A stretch of DNA of 64,000 nt, taken from positions 124,001 to 188,000 of the forward strand of contig CAKVLS010000001.1 in the NCBI GenBank assembly GCA_934757865.1. The letters are read 5' to 3'. Each line of letters begins with the position of its first letter. Position 1 is the first letter of the stretch. The translations under genes were made by a program, and so were the position numbers. Source of the DNA: an uncultured Clostridia bacterium. GTDB lineage: Bacteria; Bacillota; Clostridia; Christensenellales; UBA1242. The notes below the pieces were generated by a model. It saw nothing but the letters and a program-made list of their open reading frames with translations. It was not told the DNA's origin and did not search any database. Shown here one piece after another: positions 15,960 through 25,906 of this stretch.

Positions 15960-16145
15960 ATGCCAGGATTTTTTGGAAGAGGTGACTGCGGTTGCGGTAA
16001 CATGGGTGGCGATAACTGCTGCTTTATAATCTTACTTCTACTTTTGTGTGGGGGTTGCGGCGGCATGACCAAAACTATCGATATTTGCACTCTAATACTA
16101 TTGCTTTTGATTTTGGGCGATGGTAACGGCAAAATCGGTTGCTAA
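15960..16145 (+). CDS. Small Cys/Gly-rich hydrophobic protein
   Basis: A 61-residue protein with a strong AAGGAGG ribosome-binding site. It has a Cys/Gly-rich start (GDCGCGNMGGDNCC), a Leu run (FIILLLLL), a CGGCGG stretch and a second hydrophobic run ending in Cys. Similar Cys-Gly-Leu peptides occur in Clostridia and are sometimes mislabelled as chorion proteins; their role is unknown. Metal binding or membrane insertion is plausible. It stands alone between terminators. Confidence 0.75.
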   Translation: MPGFFGRGDCGCGNMGGDNCCFIILLLLLCGGCGGMTKTIDICTLILLLLILGDGNGKIGC

Positions 16146-16179
16146 TTAACTAAATTCGCATATTTGTTTGATGTCTTTA

Positions 16180-16214
16180 GAGGTGGGTAAGATTTACCCA
16201 CTTCTATTTTTTAT
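16180..16214 (+). terminator. Rho-independent terminator
   Basis: AGGTGGGTAA/TTACCCACTT stem with a 3-base loop, then CTATTTTTTAT. It ends the Cys-rich gene. The AT-rich bases from 16215 to 16367 hold nothing recognisable. Confidence 0.82.
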
Positions 16215-16367
16215 CTAGATATTGGTAAGTTTTTATAGGATATTATTGGTTAGGATATTATTGGTACATATTTTTTGACTATGGGGATAATTGTATATTT
16301 TTGGGCGAGAGTAAAAGGTTTGTCATTTTTAATGCCTATTATTTATATAAATATGATATTTATTTTG

Positions 16368-16396
16368 TTGACAAATAAATGCATTTAGTATAAAAT
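16368..16396 (+). promoter_or_regulatory. Strong promoter of the surface protein at 16484
   Basis: TTGACA, 17 bases, TAAAAT. The leader is about 80 bases and contains no obvious riboswitch, only AT-rich sequence before the AAGGGGAG ribosome-binding site. Confidence 0.82.
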
Positions 16397-16483
16397 TACT
16401 TTGTTTATAGACTTATGATAAAGTAATGTACTTTTTTTTGTCGCATACTTTACCGTAATATTACATTTCTAAGGGGAGAAATT

Positions 16484-19400
16484 ATGAAAAAATTTACTAA
16501 AACACTTACTGCAAGTGTATTAGCCGTAGCTGCATCTACTAGCCTTTTTGCTATTCCTGCAGACCATGTATCATATGCTGATGAGACTCCAAGAACAATA
16601 GTCAAAGGCGATGTAATCACTGCAAAGAGCCTTCCTTCTGCTGGTAATGTAGGTAGACCAGTTTCTATTCCTAAGGCTGCTGGTTCAGCTCTAGGTGGCG
16701 GAGTTGGTACTCTTTCTACTATTGAGGCAGTAGTTACTAGACCAGATGGTAGAAAGCAAACTCTTGAAGATGCTACAAGCAATTGGTCATTTACTCCAAG
16801 TATGGCTGGTACTTACAAACTTCAATACAAAGGCACTTCAACAGCTGGCGTTACAACACTTTCAGAAGTATTTTATATCAAAGTTACAGCAGATAGCTAT
16901 GAGATGAAGATTGAGAGCAATGGAGATATCATTTTACCAGCTACTGTTGATACAAAAGCTTCTAGATACGAGAACAACACTGTTAAGAGTATAGTTTTAC
17001 CTAACCCAACAGTATATGACAAAAATGGCTTTGCTATTTATGAAAATGGCGCTGTTAACACAGTATTCGCAAGATATGAGGCTCTTCCAGCATTGATTGC
17101 TGCAGCTGAGGGTGAGAAGAAAGCAGCTCTTGAGGCAGAACTTGCTAAGATAAAGGCTAATTTCCACGAGCACAACATCACAGACGAAGAGATTACTCTA
17201 TACAAAGGTTGCAAACTTGATATCGAAGTTACAACTGAGTCAAAAGTATACACTATCGGTGGCGAGAATGCTTTAACACTTGCAGATGGCAACTATTCAT
17301 TTGTTCCAGAGCAAGGTACTAACGTTATTCGTTATGTATTTAAGACTGCAGCTGGCACTAACTTACAAAGTATGACTAGAACTGTAGTTGGTAGCGATAC
17401 TTATGACCATACTAAGATCAATCTTGGTTGGGAAGCTGCTAATAGACCAACAACAGCTAGCCTTAACGAGAGAGTATATCTTCCACTTGCAAAAGCATAT
17501 AACAAGGCTGATGCTAACTCTAGCGTAAACTCTAAGACTATCATGAAGGTAACTCAAAAGGTTGTTTCTGATGGCAATATCACAGAGACTGATGTTGAGA
17601 TCAAAGAAGATGAAGACGGATTCTACTTTATTCCTAGCACAAAGGGTGCTAACTACACTATTAGTTACAATGTAGTAGACTTCTATGGTAACAAAGGTAC
17701 TGAGTATTCATACACTATCGAAAATGTAGTTGATGGCAAAGCTCCTAAACTATATATCGTAAGCGCATTTGATTATACTACAACTGCAGATGCTATCATC
17801 AAGATGCAAAGTGCAGAGTATATGATCCCTACAACAGTATCAAGAGATGATAACGAGATTATCTTCCCAGCTATGTTCGGTCAAGATAGCGTTACAGAGT
17901 ATGATAACTTGACTTTCTATCGTAGCATTACTTCTACAGTTCTTGATGGTTCTATCAACCTTCTTGACAATCAATATTTGAAAGCTATTAGTGGTGAAGA
18001 GGTTTCTAACATCACTAAACAAAACGAGAAAGCTGCTCACGAGGCAGTTCTAAACCTAAAAGCAATGAAAGAAGATGGTACATACAAGTATCCAGCTGGC
18101 GAGTATACAGTTACTTATACCGTAAGAGATGGTAACAGCTACAGCGCAAGCAGATCATTTACTTTCACTTTGAAAGAAAGTTTTGAAGATGCTGAAAAAC
18201 CTACTATCACCTATGCTGATAACTTCCCAACTCTTGTTCAAAAGACTCAAGATGTAAAATTTGCTAAACCAACAGTTGTTGACTCAGTAGATAGCAGATT
18301 AAAGATCAACTATTATGTAACAGTTGGGGGACATGATGTTGAGATTTTTGAGAGCGAAGACGAAGAAGGATATATCGTATTCAATATGTCTGACTATGTT
18401 GCAGCAGCTAATGACACAATCTACAATTTAGCTCTTGCACATGGCAACAAGATTACAGTTAAGACCGTAGCCGTTGACTCTCATAACAATACAGCTACAG
18501 AGACAGTAGATATTACTGTTAGAAATGCAAATGACACAGACGCTGCTACTATAAAAGAGTCTGTTGGTTCTGACTTTGCATCAGGCACACTTCCAACAAT
18601 CAGCAATACTTACAAACAAGGTTCTGTAGTATCAGTTGCTGGTGTAACTATTGAAGATAACGATGCTAACCTAACAATCATAGCTACAGTAAGAGATGCT
18701 AGCGGTAACAAAGTTTACGGCGTACAAGCTCTAGGTGCTATTGAGAAAAAGACAGCTGGTGGCAAGACAACTTATGCTCATCCTGGTGTACAATTTACAG
18801 CTACTAAGGCAGAGAGCTACACAGTAACATACACAGCAGTAGATGCTGGCAACAATGTAGTAGCTTACACTGTAAAACTTCCAACACTTACTGATAGTGA
18901 AAAACCAGTAATCACTGGCGTAACTAGTGGTAAAGTATACGAGATTGAACTTGGTCAAAAACTTGACCTAGGTAGAGTAACAGTAATCGATAACGTAGAT
19001 ACAAATCTTTCTGTTACATTAACATGTGATGCTCATCCAGAGTACATCAATGGTACAATCTTTGCTCCAACAGAAGTTGGTACTTATGTTGTTAAATACA
19101 ACGCAAAAGATAGCGAAGGTAACGAAGCTGATACAGTATCAATCGAAGTAAAAGTTTCTGATACAACAGCTCCAACACTAACTATCAATAACAAAGATGA
19201 GTATGGCACTACAATCAAATCTCAAACAACTGTAACTGACAACACTCAATTTACAGCTATTAAGCTTCCAACATTCTCAGCAGAAGATAACACTTATGAC
19301 TTCGGTCTAGATGCTGGTGCTTTGAATATGTATGCTAAGGGCGAAATCAAAATTTCTGCTCCAGATGGCAATACTTATACAGTAGACCATACTAATAGCA

Positions 19401-20032
19401 AGTACAGAATCAACTACAGCGAAGTAGAAGATGTATATACATTTGTTCCTACTACAAAAGGTACTTACACAGTAACTTACTCTGCAGTAGATGCTAGCGG
19501 TAACAAAGCTGAAAACTATGTAATCACAGTAATGGTAGGTGATACAGTTCTTCCTACAGTTGATTATAAAGGTACTTTAGCTGCTAACCTAAAAGTTGGC
19601 GATGTTCTAAAACTTGACGAAACTAAGATTTCTATCACAGATAACCTTCCAGCAGCTTCAGAAGATGGATTCACATTTAGCTCTATCACTATGGAAGATG
19701 CTAGCGGCAACTCAGTTGACTATGTAAAAGAAGGCACTGATGAGAAGATTAGAGCATATACATTCAAGACAGCTGGTACTTACACTCTAACAATCACTGC
19801 AAAAGACGCAGCAGGTAACACTAACACTTATACTTATAAGATCAACGTTACAACTAATGCTTCTAAGACAAGTATCAAAGATAATGTAACTGGTATAGTT
19901 CTTATCGTTGTATCTCTACTTATCCTAGGCGGAGTTATCATTTACTTTGCAAAAGGCAAAAAGAAAGTTTCTCCAAAGAAAACTGTTAAAAAAGTAGAGA
20001 AAAAAGATAAGCCAGAAGAAAACAAAGACTAA
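16484..20032 (+). CDS. Giant surface protein with tandem Ig-like/HYR modules and C-terminal TM
   Basis: 1182 residues. A signal peptide (MKKFTKTLTASVLAVAAS, likely cleaved near residue 33) is followed by repeated beta-sandwich modules. Their shared pattern is an E/DxxAPT- or EKP-type opening with D-N-x, and closing lines such as GTYVVKYNAKDSEGN, GTYTVTYSAVDASGN and GTYTLTITAKDAAGN, typical of bacterial Ig-like or HYR domains. A membrane helix (about 1137-1156) and a Lys-rich cytoplasmic tail (KGKKKVSPKK and on) anchor it; no LPXTG. The strong promoter, ribosome-binding site and terminator suggest high expression. A structural or adhesive surface role is inferred. Confidence 0.9.
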   Translation: MKKFTKTLTASVLAVAASTSLFAIPADHVSYADETPRTIVKGDVITAKSLPSAGNVGRPVSIPKAAGSALGGGVGTLSTIEAVVTRPDGRKQTLEDATSNWSFTPSMAGTYKLQYKGTSTAGVTTLSEVFYIKVTADSYEMKIESNGDIILPATVDTKASRYENNTVKSIVLPNPTVYDKNGFAIYENGAVNTVFARYEALPALIAAAEGEKKAALEAELAKIKANFHEHNITDEEITLYKGCKLDIEVTTESKVYTIGGENALTLADGNYSFVPEQGTNVIRYVFKTAAGTNLQSMTRTVVGSDTYDHTKINLGWEAANRPTTASLNERVYLPLAKAYNKADANSSVNSKTIMKVTQKVVSDGNITETDVEIKEDEDGFYFIPSTKGANYTISYNVVDFYGNKGTEYSYTIENVVDGKAPKLYIVSAFDYTTTADAIIKMQSAEYMIPTTVSRDDNEIIFPAMFGQDSVTEYDNLTFYRSITSTVLDGSINLLDNQYLKAISGEEVSNITKQNEKAAHEAVLNLKAMKEDGTYKYPAGEYTVTYTVRDGNSYSASRSFTFTLKESFEDAEKPTITYADNFPTLVQKTQDVKFAKPTVVDSVDSRLKINYYVTVGGHDVEIFESEDEEGYIVFNMSDYVAAANDTIYNLALAHGNKITVKTVAVDSHNNTATETVDITVRNANDTDAATIKESVGSDFASGTLPTISNTYKQGSVVSVAGVTIEDNDANLTIIATVRDASGNKVYGVQALGAIEKKTAGGKTTYAHPGVQFTATKAESYTVTYTAVDAGNNVVAYTVKLPTLTDSEKPVITGVTSGKVYEIELGQKLDLGRVTVIDNVDTNLSVTLTCDAHPEYINGTIFAPTEVGTYVVKYNAKDSEGNEADTVSIEVKVSDTTAPTLTINNKDEYGTTIKSQTTVTDNTQFTAIKLPTFSAEDNTYDFGLDAGALNMYAKGEIKISAPDGNTYTVDHTNSKYRINYSEVEDVYTFVPTTKGTYTVTYSAVDASGNKAENYVITVMVGDTVLPTVDYKGTLAANLKVGDVLKLDETKISITDNLPAASEDGFTFSSITMEDASGNSVDYVKEGTDEKIRAYTFKTAGTYTLTITAKDAAGNTNTYTYKINVTTNASKTSIKDNVTGIVLIVVSLLILGGVIIYFAKGKKKVSPKKTVKKVEKKDKPEENKD

Positions 20033-20041
20033 TAAATAACA

Positions 20042-20073
20042 AAAAGACTTAGCAATTTCGCTAGGTCTTTTTT
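20042..20073 (+). terminator. Rho-independent terminator
   Basis: AAGACTTAGC/GCTAGGTCTT stem with a 6-base loop and T-run. Confidence 0.9.
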
Positions 20074-20109
20074 ATTACTATATTTGGAACAAATGTTTGA
20101 AGAATATTG

Positions 20110-20138
20110 TTGCGAAATATGTATTATAGTGGTATAAT
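20110..20138 (+). promoter_or_regulatory. Promoter of uvrB-uvrA
   Basis: TTGCGA, 17 bases, TATAAT. No clear LexA box (GAAC-N4-GTTC type) is visible next to it. Confidence 0.78.
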
Positions 20139-20172
20139 TCTTTTGTATTTAGAAACAATTAAAGGTATAGTT

Positions 20173-22128
20173 ATGAGTGAATTTATCCTAAAAAGTAAAT
20201 ACAAACCAGCTGGCGACCAGCAGCAAGCCATTGACAAACTAACTGAGGGTGTCAAAGAAGGGCTAAAATCTCAAGTCCTACTAGGCGTTACTGGTAGTGG
20301 TAAGACTTTTACTATGGCTAATATTATTAAAAATATTGGCAAGCCTACACTAGTTCTTGCTCATAACAAGACCTTGGCGGCACAACTTTGCAATGAGTTT
20401 AAGGAATTTTTCCCTGATAATAGAGTAGAGTTTTTTGTATCTTACTATGATTATTATCAACCAGAAGCATATATTGTCAAAAGCGATACTTACATAGAAA
20501 AAGATATGAGTATCAATGATGAGATTGATAGACTTCGTTCGTCAGCTACGAGTTCGCTACTTGAGAGAAAAGATGTTATAGTTGTATCTTCTGTATCATG
20601 CATTTATGGTCTAGGTGCACCGGAAGAGTACTTCAAACTTCATATATCTCTAAGACCGGGAGAAAAGATTGATAAAGACGAACTTTTGCGTCATCTTATA
20701 GAGATAAGATATGAGCGTAATGATATTGATTTTAAGCGTGGAACTTTTAGAGTTAGGGGTGATATCATAGATATTTTCCCTGCAAGCTACTCCGAAAAAG
20801 CAGTTAGAATAGATACTTTTGACGACACAATTGAGAGCATTTATGAGTTTGATGTCGTGTCAGGTCGTAAGACTTGTGAACTTAGCCATATAGCTATTTA
20901 TCCAGCATCTCACTATGCCGTTGGCACAAAAACGCTTGAAAATGCCCTAAAAAACATAGAAAAAGACAAAGAAGAGCAAGTAAAAGCCTTCGAAGATAAG
21001 CACAAACTTCTTGAAGCTCAAAGACTAGATGAGCGTACTAGCTACGATATTGAGATGATGAGAGAAGTAGGCTATTGTAATGGAATAGAAAATTATTCTA
21101 GATATTTTGACGGCAGAAAACCAGGTCAAGCACCTTTTACTTTGCTTGATTATTTTGGAGATGACTTTTTACTAATTGTTGATGAGAGCCATATTACTTT
21201 ACCACAAGTAAGAGCTATGTACAATGGCGATAGAGCCCGCAAAACTAGCCTAGTTGACTACGGATTTAGACTAAATTCAGCCTATGATAATAGACCTCTT
21301 AACTTTAAGGAGTTTAACGATAGGCTTAAACAAACAATTTATGTATCTGCAACCCCTGGTCCTTATGAGCTAAGTATTGCAGAGAACATTGCGACCCAAA
21401 TCATAAGACCTACAGGACTACTTGACCCAGAAGTAGAGGTCAGAAAGATTGAAGGTCAAATAGATGACCTTATGGGCGAAATAAATAGAGTAACTAAGGC
21501 AAATGGTAGAGTTTTAGTTACCACTCTTACCAAGAAGATGGCAGAAAGTTTGACCAGCTATCTAACTGATTATGGCATCAAAGTAAGATATATGCACTCA
21601 GATATTGATACCTTAGAGAGAGTTGAGATTATCAACGGACTTCGAAAAGGCGACTTTGATGTTTTGGTCGGTATCAACCTATTAAGAGAAGGTCTTGACC
21701 TTCCGGAGGTTATGCTAGTTGCTATTTTGGATGCGGACAAAGAGGGCTTTTTGCGTAGCGAAGGTGCACTTATCCAGACGATTGGTAGAGCAGCAAGAAA
21801 TAGCGAATCAAAGGTCATACTTTATGCAGATACCATGACCGACTCTATGCGTAAAGCAATCACGACCACAAAAGAGCGTAGAGAGATTCAAGATAAATAT
21901 AACAAAGAGCATGGCATAATCCCAAAGACTATCATAAAAGATATATCAAGTCAGCTTGAAATTAGTAGCAAGCCAAAACTTGACAAAAAACTAACTAGAA
22001 AAGATATCCAAAAGGAAATTGAAAGACTAAAAGCCTTTATGGATATGTCGGTTAAAAGCCTTGACTTTGAGAGTGCTATCAAACTTCGTGACCAAATACG
22101 AGAATTAACTAAACAACTTAACAATTAA
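20173..22128 (+). CDS. uvrB: Excinuclease ABC subunit B
   Basis: UvrB is the damage-verifying helicase-like core of nucleotide excision repair. The protein of 651 residues has Walker A GVTGSGKT (near 37-44), the Tyr-rich beta-hairpin FVSYYDYYQPEAY (near 89-101), DEXH-type DESHIT, helicase motif VI QTIGRAARN and the C-terminal UvrC-binding UVR motif (MDMSVKSLDFESAIKLRDQI). ATG 20173 is the start because the promoter covers the upstream in-frame codons. uvrA follows after 23 bases. Confidence 0.98.
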   Translation: MSEFILKSKYKPAGDQQQAIDKLTEGVKEGLKSQVLLGVTGSGKTFTMANIIKNIGKPTLVLAHNKTLAAQLCNEFKEFFPDNRVEFFVSYYDYYQPEAYIVKSDTYIEKDMSINDEIDRLRSSATSSLLERKDVIVVSSVSCIYGLGAPEEYFKLHISLRPGEKIDKDELLRHLIEIRYERNDIDFKRGTFRVRGDIIDIFPASYSEKAVRIDTFDDTIESIYEFDVVSGRKTCELSHIAIYPASHYAVGTKTLENALKNIEKDKEEQVKAFEDKHKLLEAQRLDERTSYDIEMMREVGYCNGIENYSRYFDGRKPGQAPFTLLDYFGDDFLLIVDESHITLPQVRAMYNGDRARKTSLVDYGFRLNSAYDNRPLNFKEFNDRLKQTIYVSATPGPYELSIAENIATQIIRPTGLLDPEVEVRKIEGQIDDLMGEINRVTKANGRVLVTTLTKKMAESLTSYLTDYGIKVRYMHSDIDTLERVEIINGLRKGDFDVLVGINLLREGLDLPEVMLVAILDADKEGFLRSEGALIQTIGRAARNSESKVILYADTMTDSMRKAITTTKERREIQDKYNKEHGIIPKTIIKDISSQLEISSKPKLDKKLTRKDIQKEIERLKAFMDMSVKSLDFESAIKLRDQIRELTKQLNN

Positions 22129-22151
22129 ATTTATTAAATAAAGGAACTAAA

Positions 22152-24971
22152 ATGGACGAAAATATTGTTATAAAGGGAGCAAAAGAGAATAACTTAAAAG
22201 ATATATCGCTAACTATTCCAAGAAACAAATTAGTTGTCTTTACTGGCGTTAGTGGTAGTGGTAAGTCAACTCTTGCTTTTGATACAATTTTTGCCGAGGG
22301 TCAAAGAAGATATGTAGAGTCTTTGTCATCTTATGCGAGAATGTTTTTGGGTCAAGTCCAAAAGCCAAATGTAGAGAGTATAGAAGGGCTTTCTCCAGCT
22401 ATTGCTATAGACCAAAAGACCACTTCTCACAACCCAAGGTCAACAGTTGGTACAGTAACAGAGATATATGATTATTTTAGACTTTTGTTCGCAAGAGCCG
22501 GAGTTGCGTATTGTCCTAATTGTAATAAACCTATATCTAAACAAACAGTTGAAGATATGGTGGACAAGATTTTGTCATACGGTGAGGGTACAAAAGTTAT
22601 TCTTAACGCCCCTAGTGTGCGTAATCAAAAAGGCACTTTTGCTAACTTATTTGAAGACCTTCGCAAGAGCGGTTTTGCGAGAGTAAATGTTGATGGAAAC
22701 ATATACAATCTTGACGAAGATATAACCTTAGAAAAAAATCTTAAACACAACATAAGTGTTGTTGTAGATAGGTTGATTTTGAAAGAAGGCGTTGAAAAAA
22801 GGCTGTTTGACAGCCTAGAAACGGCCTTAAAGCTTGGTAATGGCGTAGTTCTTGTAAGTATAGGGGAAGAAACTTTGACCTTTAGCGATAAGTTTTCTTG
22901 CCCTGATTGTGGCTTTGCTTTTGAAGAAATCTCCCCAAGATTATTCAGTTTTAACAACCCAATAGGTGCGTGCCCTAAGTGTAGTGGACTAGGTTTTACA
23001 AGCGAAATTGACGAAGACCTTTTGATGAAAGATAAGACAAAATCAATAAATGGCGGAGCTCTTAGAGTTAGTGGCTGGAATGTAGAAATTAGTTCTATTA
23101 GTGATATGTACTATAAGGCTTTGGCAAAAAAATATAACTTTAGTCTAGACACACCTATTAAAGATTTGCCTAGAAAAATTATAGACATACTTCTGTACGG
23201 CAACAACGGAGAAGAGCTTGATCTTGAGTATCATACAGCTCGTGGTTCTAGTTATTATAAAGGCAGTTTTGAGGGCATAATCAACAACTTAAACAGAAGA
23301 TTTAGAGAATCAAAAAGTGATTATGTAAAAGCCGAAATTGCCAAGTACATGAGAGAAATTCCTTGTACAGAGTGTCACGGCGATAGGCTTAGCAAGCAGG
23401 CACTTTCTGTCAAGATAGGCAGATATAACATTGCAGAAATAACAAAACTCAGTGTTGTCGACCTAAAAAATTATTTGGCTAATTTGTCTCTCAACAAGAC
23501 TCAAACTTTAATCGCCGAGCCTATTTTGAAAGAGATAAATGCAAGACTAGACTTTTTGATAAATGTAGGACTAGATTACTTGTCACTTAGTCGTTCTGCT
23601 AATACTCTTAGCGGTGGCGAAGCTCAAAGAATTAGACTTGCAACCCAAATAGGCAGTGGACTAGTTGGAGTATTATATATCTTAGATGAGCCAAGTATAG
23701 GACTACACCAAAGAGATAATGAGAAACTAATTGCCACTCTAAAGAACCTAAGAGATTTAGGAAATACCCTAATTGTTGTAGAGCACGATGAGGACACTAT
23801 AAGAGCAGCGGATTATATAGTAGATATTGGACCTAGGGCTGGTGTTCATGGTGGAGAAGTGGTGGCTTGCGGCAATGTAGAAGATATAACCAAGGCAGAG
23901 AGATCACTTACAGGTAAGTATCTAAGTGGCGAGCTAACAATTAATGTTCCAGCAAAACGCCGCAAGGAGTATAAAGGTTATATCGAGCTTACGGGAGCTG
24001 CCCAAAACAACCTTAAAAAGATATCAGTAAAAATACCGAAGGGCTTATTTACTGTCGTAACTGGCGTTAGTGGAAGCGGTAAAAGTAGTTTAATTAACGA
24101 GATACTATATCCTGCATTATCTAATAGACTTAATAGATCTAGCCTTATAGAGGGCAAATACAAGGATATAAAAGGCATAGATGACCTAGATAAAGTTATC
24201 AATATAGACCAATCTCCAATAGGTAGAACTCCACGCAGTAACCCAGCAACATATATTGGATTGTTTACTTTAATTAGAGATTTGTTTGCAGAGACTGCTG
24301 AGGCAAAAGCTAGAGGCTATACAAGTGGAAGATTTAGTTTCAATGTCAAAGGCGGCAGATGTGAGGCGTGCGATGGCGATGGTGAGAAAAAGGTAGAAAT
24401 GTACTTTTTGCCTGATGTTTATGTCCCATGTTCTGTATGTAAGGGCAAGAGATATAATAGAGAAACTTTGCAAGTAAAATATAAAGGCAAGAGTATAAGT
24501 GATGTTCTTGATATGACTGTTGAGCAGGCACTAGACTTCTTTGCTAATATTCCTGCTATCAAAAATAAAATTCAAGCACTATATGATGTAGGCCTTGGTT
24601 ATATAACTCTTGGTCAAAACTCAACAACCCTTAGTGGTGGTGAAGCCCAAAGAGTAAAACTTGCCAGCGAGTTATGTAAGCGTAGCACAGGCGAAACTGT
24701 TTATATTTTAGATGAGCCAACAACAGGACTTCATATGTATGATGTCGACAAACTTATAACAATTTTGCAAAAACTAGTTGATGGTGGCAATACAGTTATT
24801 GTTATTGAGCACAACCTAGATATTATAAAAGTCGCCGATTATATCATAGATTTAGGCCCCGAAGGTGGAGATAAAGGTGGAACAGTAGTAACTTATGGCA
24901 CACCAGAACAAGTTTCTAAATGTAAAGAAAGTCATACAGGTAGATTTTTAAGGCAGATTTTGAGTAAATGA
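22152..24971 (+). CDS. uvrA: Excinuclease ABC subunit A
   Basis: UvrA dimer scans DNA for lesions and loads UvrB. 939 residues, standard length. Two ABC ATPase modules: Walker A GVSGSGKSTL (near 32) and GVSGSGKSSL (near 635), signatures LSGGEAQRIRLA and LSGGEAQRVKLA. Zinc modules are complete: CPNC, the CPDC and CPKC group near 255-281, and CEAC/CSVC near 735-760. Ribosome-binding site AAAGGA. It forms an operon with uvrB. Confidence 0.98.
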   Translation: MDENIVIKGAKENNLKDISLTIPRNKLVVFTGVSGSGKSTLAFDTIFAEGQRRYVESLSSYARMFLGQVQKPNVESIEGLSPAIAIDQKTTSHNPRSTVGTVTEIYDYFRLLFARAGVAYCPNCNKPISKQTVEDMVDKILSYGEGTKVILNAPSVRNQKGTFANLFEDLRKSGFARVNVDGNIYNLDEDITLEKNLKHNISVVVDRLILKEGVEKRLFDSLETALKLGNGVVLVSIGEETLTFSDKFSCPDCGFAFEEISPRLFSFNNPIGACPKCSGLGFTSEIDEDLLMKDKTKSINGGALRVSGWNVEISSISDMYYKALAKKYNFSLDTPIKDLPRKIIDILLYGNNGEELDLEYHTARGSSYYKGSFEGIINNLNRRFRESKSDYVKAEIAKYMREIPCTECHGDRLSKQALSVKIGRYNIAEITKLSVVDLKNYLANLSLNKTQTLIAEPILKEINARLDFLINVGLDYLSLSRSANTLSGGEAQRIRLATQIGSGLVGVLYILDEPSIGLHQRDNEKLIATLKNLRDLGNTLIVVEHDEDTIRAADYIVDIGPRAGVHGGEVVACGNVEDITKAERSLTGKYLSGELTINVPAKRRKEYKGYIELTGAAQNNLKKISVKIPKGLFTVVTGVSGSGKSSLINEILYPALSNRLNRSSLIEGKYKDIKGIDDLDKVINIDQSPIGRTPRSNPATYIGLFTLIRDLFAETAEAKARGYTSGRFSFNVKGGRCEACDGDGEKKVEMYFLPDVYVPCSVCKGKRYNRETLQVKYKGKSISDVLDMTVEQALDFFANIPAIKNKIQALYDVGLGYITLGQNSTTLSGGEAQRVKLASELCKRSTGETVYILDEPTTGLHMYDVDKLITILQKLVDGGNTVIVIEHNLDIIKVADYIIDLGPEGGDKGGTVVTYGTPEQVSKCKESHTGRFLRQILSK

Positions 24972-24981
24972 TAAAAAGTTA

Positions 24982-25009
24982 TTGCAAAACTTATGAAAAC
25001 TGGTATAAT
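24982..25009 (+). promoter_or_regulatory. Promoter of the J-domain gene, leaderless start likely
   Basis: TTGCAA, 16 bases, TATAAT with an upstream TGG. The -10 ends 6 bases before the ATG at 25016, so the expected transcript starts at the ATG. Confidence 0.72.
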
Positions 25010-25015
25010 AATAGT

Positions 25016-25468
25016 ATGAAGAACTTTTACGAAGTATTGCAAGTAAGGTCTAATGCAACGCAAATGCAGATAAAGAAAGCATATATTTCGCTTATTACTA
25101 AGTATCACCCTGATGTTTACAAAGGCGATAAACAGTATGCTCAAAGATATACAGCGCTTTTGACCGAAGCTTATGCAGTGCTAAAAGATGAGAATAGAAG
25201 AAGAGAATACGATGTAAGACATTGTATTACCGCAAAACCTAACTTGAGGCAGCTTAAGAGAGAAGACAGAAGAATTCAGAGAGAAAAAAGAGAGCAGATT
25301 AGATTAAGAAAACAAAATAACGAGCAACAAATTTCTGCTGAATATCTAAAGAACACTAAGAGGAAAAAAACATCTCTCAAAGACAACTTAAAAAAGGTAG
25401 GTTATACTTTTCTTGTCCTTGTAGGCTTCTTCATAGTGCTTGCTATGTACATCTTTTATAAAAACTAA
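25016..25468 (+). CDS. Membrane-anchored J-domain (DnaJ-like) protein
   Basis: 150 residues. The N-terminus is a J-domain (FYEVLQVRSNATQMQIKKAY at 4-23, HPD at 32-34, LTEAYAVLKDENRRREYD near 48-65), which would stimulate an Hsp70 (DnaK). A basic helical stretch follows and one membrane helix (about 126-146) ends the protein, so the J-domain faces the cytoplasm. The Gly/Phe and zinc domains of true DnaJ are missing. The start at 25016 is preferred over the TTG- and ATG-type codons upstream because a good promoter ends 6 bases before it. Confidence 0.88.
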   Translation: MKNFYEVLQVRSNATQMQIKKAYISLITKYHPDVYKGDKQYAQRYTALLTEAYAVLKDENRRREYDVRHCITAKPNLRQLKREDRRIQREKREQIRLRKQNNEQQISAEYLKNTKRKKTSLKDNLKKVGYTFLVLVGFFIVLAMYIFYKN

Positions 25469-25476
25469 TAGATATC

Positions 25477-25512
25477 AAAAAGAACAACCAAAACAGTTGT
25501 TCTTTTTTTTAT
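25477..25512. terminator. Bidirectional terminator
   Basis: AGAACAAC/GTTGTTCT stem with flanking A and T runs between the J-domain gene (+) and the DUF4363 gene (-). Confidence 0.88.
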
Positions 25513-25513
25513 T

Positions 25514-25906
25514 TTATAAAAAGTTTGTCAAACTGGCACCCATTATATATGATAAGTTCTCACTATAATTTTGGAGCGTCTTGATGTTTTCAATAGCAAG
25601 GCTATAGTCATTTTCGTTAATAGCCCCTTCTAGTTTAGATAGGGTCTCGTTGATAGGCTTAATCTTCTCGAAGTTTACTATATAACAAAGTGCTTGCTCA
25701 GCCTTGTCCCAGTAGCTGTCAATATACTCAAACTCTTCGTGTACTCTAGGGCAGTCGATGTTGTCCTTGTGTTCTTTTACAAGTTCCTCTATATGATATG
25801 AGGTGTGATGTAGCCTAGCAATAGTTTTGCGGACAAAAATTTCTTCGCCGACACATAGCCCAGTAAGCAAAAGTATTATTGCCAAAATGCCTATAAATCT
25901 TTTCAT
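25514..25906 (-). CDS. DUF4363 family protein
   Basis: A 130-residue protein with an N-terminal signal-type helix (MKRFIGILAIILLLTGLC) and an extracytoplasmic helical domain with EFEYIDSYWDKAEQALCYIVNFEKI near the middle, as in DUF4363. This family is usually encoded next to DUF421 membrane proteins in Clostridia, and here the start overlaps the end of such a gene by 4 bases. Ribosome-binding site GAGGTAAAG. Function unknown; a spore or envelope role has been suspected for the pair from context only. Confidence 0.8.
   Translation of the reverse strand: MKRFIGILAIILLLTGLCVGEEIFVRKTIARLHHTSYHIEELVKEHKDNIDCPRVHEEFEYIDSYWDKAEQALCYIVNFEKIKPINETLSKLEGAINENDYSLAIENIKTLQNYSENLSYIMGASLTNFL

Noticed and set aside
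15830..16132. Minus-strand ORF opposite the Cys-rich gene
   Set aside because: No ribosome-binding site, and it covers the hflX terminator and the antisense of a well-supported gene.
20107..20172. N-terminal extension of uvrB
   Set aside because: It lies over the TTGCGA/TATAAT promoter, and UvrB proteins begin at the later ATG.
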